From contig NC_092520.1 in NCBI RefSeq assembly GCF_037038585.1, positions 151,155,104 to 151,219,103 of the forward strand: DNA of 64,000 nt, in the 5' to 3' direction. Of the stretch, positions 57,924 through 64,000 are shown piece by piece. The notes under the pieces were generated by a model. The model ran no database searches, was not told the origin of the DNA, and saw nothing but the letters and a program-made list of their open reading frames with translations. The stretch's first letter is position 1, and the number at the start of each line of letters is the position of its first letter. This stretch comes from Patagioenas fasciata. Lineage: Eukaryota; Chordata; Aves; Columbiformes; Columbidae. The position numbers and the translations under genes were made by a program.

Positions 57924-57945
57924 AGAATACTTTTGGATATATTTA

Positions 57946-58769
57946 CTCATGTCCGCAATTCTGCTTAACTCCTTATGTTAGTATTTCTTACAGAAATTCA
58001 AGGCAAAACTGAGAAAGAGAACTGAACTGGTTGGCGGATACCAAAACATTCCTGCAAAGCATCGTGCTGCTTGATACAGCTGAGGGCCCTCCTGTGTGGG
58101 AAGTGCATGCTCCTCCGAAATGGGTGTTAGAGAAGTGAAATATCTGTAATTTCTATGCAGGGCTGGCTGGTGAGGCAGGACTGTTGAGTCAGGTTGCTTT
58201 CGCTGCAGCCAGATGCCTAGGAAGACTAAGAAAGGGCCAGTCCTCACATGGATCCAAACTTAAGACTGGGCACTACCTTCCGTTCCTGTCTGTATAGGAC
58301 CTAACCCCACAGGAGCTAAGCAAGAGGCAGCTGGGATCTCAGTACTTCCAGTGAGAACCCATTTCTCAGGTTATGTGAATAACTGTCATCTTGATGATCC
58401 CGCTTCTTAATGTTCCTTTTATCTTACAGCAATTAACATGTAAATCCGAGATTTTTTTCCCATCAGCCTTTTTCAAGTTGTATGAATTCCTGTAAATTGC
58501 TTAGATAGGAAGCTCAGAAGTGTCATCTGGATTTTCTTGGCTTAGTCATTCCCTTCTCAAATAACACCCTTGGTGTTACAGCTTTTAGAATTTGCTTTCA
58601 TTTGCAAGAAGTTTGTTTGAGGGAAAAATCCAGATACTATTTTAGCAATCCAACATGAGAAAATCAAGTAACTTTAATGCATCTGTTGGTCTCTGAATGC
58701 AAAATTGAATAGCCCATCAAGACTCAAAGGAGGGGGGAAAAAGAGAAAGATCAGTCACAAGTTTCTAAT
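57946..58769. other. Gap between convergent IL17RA and TMEM121B
   Basis: About 820 bp in which I recognise no gene or repeat. It lies between the inferred 3' ends of the two convergent genes; if either uses a more distal site, the transcripts would overlap. Confidence 0.5.
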
Positions 58770-58775
58770 TTTATT
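58770..58775 (-). terminator. TMEM121B: Polyadenylation signal AATAAA, candidate distal TMEM121B end
   Basis: TTTATT on the + strand within aattttattttaac, read as AATAAA on the - strand. Confidence 0.35.
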
Positions 58776-60564
58776 TTAACAATCTTGCTTTTTTAAAAAA
58801 TACAAGTTTTGATTAATGCCAGGGGGATGCCAAGTGTCCATTTGCCACAGGCCTTATCACTCACTTCCGTTTCCTCTCCTGGGAGTAGTCATGCCTTTGT
58901 CATGATAGCAAACAGAGCAATAAAATCCTAAATAGCTAAGTTGTGTTACAGGGCTTGTAACAGAATCCCAAGGGTTGTATGTCTTAGTATGGCACAACTT
59001 TGTTTAGCAAAGTGGTATTGACCTGGACCAGTAATTTAATGTTGGCAGAACACACAGTAGGTGTGTGAGGTACATGGGGTGAGGGGTTGTTTGCACTTTA
59101 ATGGTACCGCTATCTATTTCTTCTGCAGACGGACCTATTGTGCAGCAGAGGGGTTTAAATGGAAGTAAGAGCTCAGTTACCAAAGAAAAGAGAATTCCAA
59201 AGGAGGAGCAGGGTTATAAAGAAGACATTGAAGAGTTTTAAATGTTTCTTTGTAGTAATTCAAGTGGCAGCAGAGCTGCCCTTTTAGTTGCAAGGGGGCT
59301 TCTGTACAGCCAACTACAAGAGCTTTACGCTCTCCAAACAGCACATTTACTAACAACCTGGAAACTATGGCGCTACAAAGAACCACTTTTTCTACAAAGG
59401 AATTCTATGAAACAGAAGCATTGTTTTGCAGGGTCATCTGTCCCAGGCAACATTTGCATCTATGCACAAATTCGAACTGTGATTTCAGTGTTAATGGTTT
59501 AAATATGCCATGGCTAGATAAGTTTCAAATATGCCATTTTCTGGATAATGTCTTAAATGGAAAAAGGCACTTGCTGTTGAAACAGCAACTTTAGGTGCTA
59601 TGAAGGGGTACTGAAATAAGACTTATTAATAATTCTGCTGTGATACTTCTCGTGTCTCAGCTATGCTTACACTTCAGTGTATTAAGGATGTTCTTCTATG
59701 CGCTTTGGTGCTAGTGTGAACTCGGCTGCAAAAGTAGCAAAATATAGGTGAGGGTCAATAGCTTTTTTTTCCTTTCACCTTGTTTTGGCAAATTTTTGTG
59801 GTCTTGTTTTTTTTTATCATCTATACCTAGGTATAGGTATTTTCTAATTATTTCTTGAATAATGCTGCAGTTCTTTCTGAGCTTTTACTCTCAGTTTAAT
59901 GCTGAAAAGGGAAGGCAAAAAGAGAACAAGTATCTGTACAACTGCAATAGACCTGTAATTACACCTCCTTTGACCAGGAACTTAGCATCCCCTCGACACA
60001 TCTCACATCACATAGGAAAAATTCACAGTACCAAGTTTTACAATCACAGTCACTCACAGCACCAAGATTGTCCAGACAAAAAGAAGTTACTGAAGAGAAA
60101 GGCCACTGGCCAAAGTTCACACAATTGCCCACCTAAGGGCTTGGATTAAAAATAAAGCACTGGTGGGAAAGTTAAGCCTAGCCTTTCTTGACTCTCCATT
60201 TGGCAGGGGGAGAGCAGCCTGTCACCCACCTCAGCCGCAGCTCTGAACAGGAGAGCGCTATTGCTCCTTCTTTTCTAGGAGCTTTTCTAACCCCTCAAAA
60301 CTCACCAGCCACCCAAGAGCTGGGGGAAAAGAGCCCCATGGCACCCCCACTTCTGCCACTGGGAGCTGGAAGTTACCAGACTGTAAACATTTTGTTGTAG
60401 CAGTCCCCTGGAGCAGGCAGTTGATCCCACTCTGTGAAAAGGGAGGTGGGACAGAGGCTCAGTCCCACAGGAGCCTGAGCCCTGAAGGAGAGACTGGATG
60501 TATGTGCAGGAGAAGTCTGGGCTGCACCTGCAGTCCTGCTGATGGCTCTGGGTAGTGATTGTGC

Positions 60565-60570
60565 TTTATT
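60565..60570 (-). terminator. TMEM121B: Polyadenylation signal AATAAA, candidate proximal TMEM121B end
   Basis: TTTATT on the + strand, read as AATAAA on the - strand, 1.46 kb past the stop codon. Confidence 0.4.
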
Positions 60571-62026
60571 TCCCCTTCCCAGCAGTACAGCCTGAAAAAA
60601 GGTTCAGGATGGAAAACTGGCACTTTCCCGATGAATGCAGCCTTTCCCAGATAACAAAATAAAAGCCTGGGAGGGGTAAAGTCCTTCCTCTGAGCATGGC
60701 CTCTGTGCTCCTGCTTCCATTTGACTGGTTTCAGGAGCAGCTGTAGTCAGACAGAAGAATGGGTCTTAACCCCCACCAAACATTCATGGAGCTTAAAACC
60801 AAAGATAATTTTTAGTAACCTCTCTTGGAAACACAAGTTAACATCTTCCCCACCCACCCTTAACCACATGCACATGGAGGGCAGGATGCTGGTACATGGG
60901 CTTTCTCCATGGCTCCTGCAGCACTGCTTTCTGTGCTGAAAAGTGAGGTTCACCAAGCTCAGGGCCCACCCTGAGCAGCACAGATACCCTTTCCTGTTTG
61001 AGAGAGGGCAGTTGGCAGGCCTAGCCCCATCTCTGCTCTTTCAAAGAGGGAAGGGGGGCAGAGGAAACCTTTCCAGGCTTCCCAGGCTGTGTAAAGGAAG
61101 ACCCTACGCTCTGCATAAAAGAAAACCAACACTGAACCCATAAACATGCATATTCACAGAGAAATGAGAGCGCCAGCACTGGAGGGCTGCTGTCCGAAGC
61201 AAGCAGTAGGCTGCTGTAAACCCTGTTCTCACCAGAAATAAGTGTCTTGGTGGTAGTGAAATGGGGTCTAAGCCCCTGGATTATGTCCATGCCTGATTCA
61301 CGTGTTTCTTTAGAGTGTGAAGTCAACTTAAGATGCAAAAGGTTGAAGCACAGAGGTAGACATTTTCAGCTCTGAGAAAGTGGTTCCTAGGCTTGAAATG
61401 ACCAGATGGCTGGTGTGCCCCCAGAGGTTCCCCAGCTGGCACACTGAAGACCCTCTGCAGCTCTGCTGCTGCAAAACGGAGGTGGCAGCTTTGCAAGACC
61501 CAGTGAAACCAACACGTGTTTCCTTCTGTCCTGCCTGCATCCTGAAGGCACAGTCTCTGCTGGTCAGATCCCTCTCACATCTCGTCGTGGTCAGCAGGAG
61601 TTCTAAAAGAAGGCGACAAAATCCACTGGTCCCTGTTGTTGAAGAGGAAAAGGAAAAACTAAACCTTTATGGTCACAAAGCAACACGATGTCCTGGTGGG
61701 GAGCAGGAGGGAAAGAGTGGGACCCTTCAAACACCGTGGAGAGGCAGAAGCACTAGAAGAAGACTTTTTGTGAAGGGCAGGTGCATTTTCTAGTGACAAC
61801 CGTCTGCCGTAGGCTCCTGCAGGTAGTCAGGTTCGCAATGAGCTTCCGCTGCGGGATTTGCCCGGGGGAAACAGAAGAGGAGAGCGAGAGTCTGACAGGG
61901 GAGCCCGCGTCCCCTTCCCCTGCTCGGCCACGGCGGCGGGAACCTGAGCAGAAACGCAGAGAGACTCTGCCGGGAGCGGAGCCGGAGGCGGCGGCAGCCC
62001 GTCCGAGGGCGGCGGCCGGGAGGATG

Positions 62027-64000
<1,974 letters not shown>

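Larger units (their letters stand above)
56408..57945 (+). other. IL17RA: IL17RA 3' UTR
   Basis: From the stop codon to just past the ATTAAA at 57918. No coding sequence recognised. Contains a 26-bp imperfect tandem duplication at 56864-56915. Confidence 0.7.
58770..62026 (-). other. TMEM121B: TMEM121B 3' UTR (inferred, up to 3.3 kb)
   Basis: No coding sequence recognised on either strand. On the - strand, AATAAA signals occur at 60565-60570 (would give a UTR of about 1.5 kb) and 58770-58775 (about 3.3 kb). Which is used cannot be told from sequence. Short open frames here have no family likeness. Confidence 0.5.

Noticed and set aside
58000-61800. Search for further genes between IL17RA and TMEM121B
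   Set aside because: Short open frames only, with no domain, splice-site series or repeat ends that I could support.

Overview
The window is vertebrate nuclear DNA, almost certainly from a bird. It has split genes with GT-AG introns, CR1 LINE fragments, a solo LTR of a type I recognise as abundant in avian genomes, and CpG-rich first exons. The proteins are clear orthologues of known vertebrate genes. All identifications come from recalled family sequences; no search was run. I see no prokaryotic genes, CRISPR array, tRNA or rRNA.

Layout. (1) About 1-30.15 kb, + strand: the 3' part of CACNA1C (L-type calcium channel Cav1.2). The last 15 coding exons (1495-22961, in frame, 764 residues) run from the domain IV pore loop through IVS6, EF-hand, IQ domain and the distal C-terminal regulatory tail. 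A long 3' UTR follows, probably about 7.2 kb, ending at an AATAAA at 30129. One optional-looking 27-nt microexon lies at 15263-15289. (2) About 31.6-57.95 kb, + strand: a complete IL17RA (interleukin-17 receptor A), 13 coding exons, 861 residues. It has a signal peptide, ectodomain, one membrane helix, and a cytoplasmic SEFIR region in a large last exon. Intron 1 is about 10.3 kb and holds most of the mobile DNA. (3) About 58.8-64 kb, - strand: single-exon TMEM121B (CECR6), 504 residues, converging on IL17RA.

Mobile DNA and repeats: a 135-bp hAT-type miniature element (21064-21198) and a 1338-bp hAT relic (34942-36279), each with exact 8-bp target duplications. The larger one keeps a frameshifted piece of transposase N-terminus. 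There is also a 580-bp solo LTR (38554-39133) with a 5-bp duplication, three CR1 fragments, several microsatellites, and T/G-rich simple tracts.

Gene relationships: CACNA1C and IL17RA lie head-to-tail only about 1.6 kb apart, and IL17RA and TMEM121B converge. In human, CACNA1C is on 12p13 while IL17RA and TMEM121B are neighbours on 22q11, so the window spans a junction that is separated in mammals. The genes are not a functional pathway. The most unusual non-coding feature is an array of five CCAAT boxes spaced 30-32 bp and followed by a GC box, inside the CACNA1C 3' UTR.
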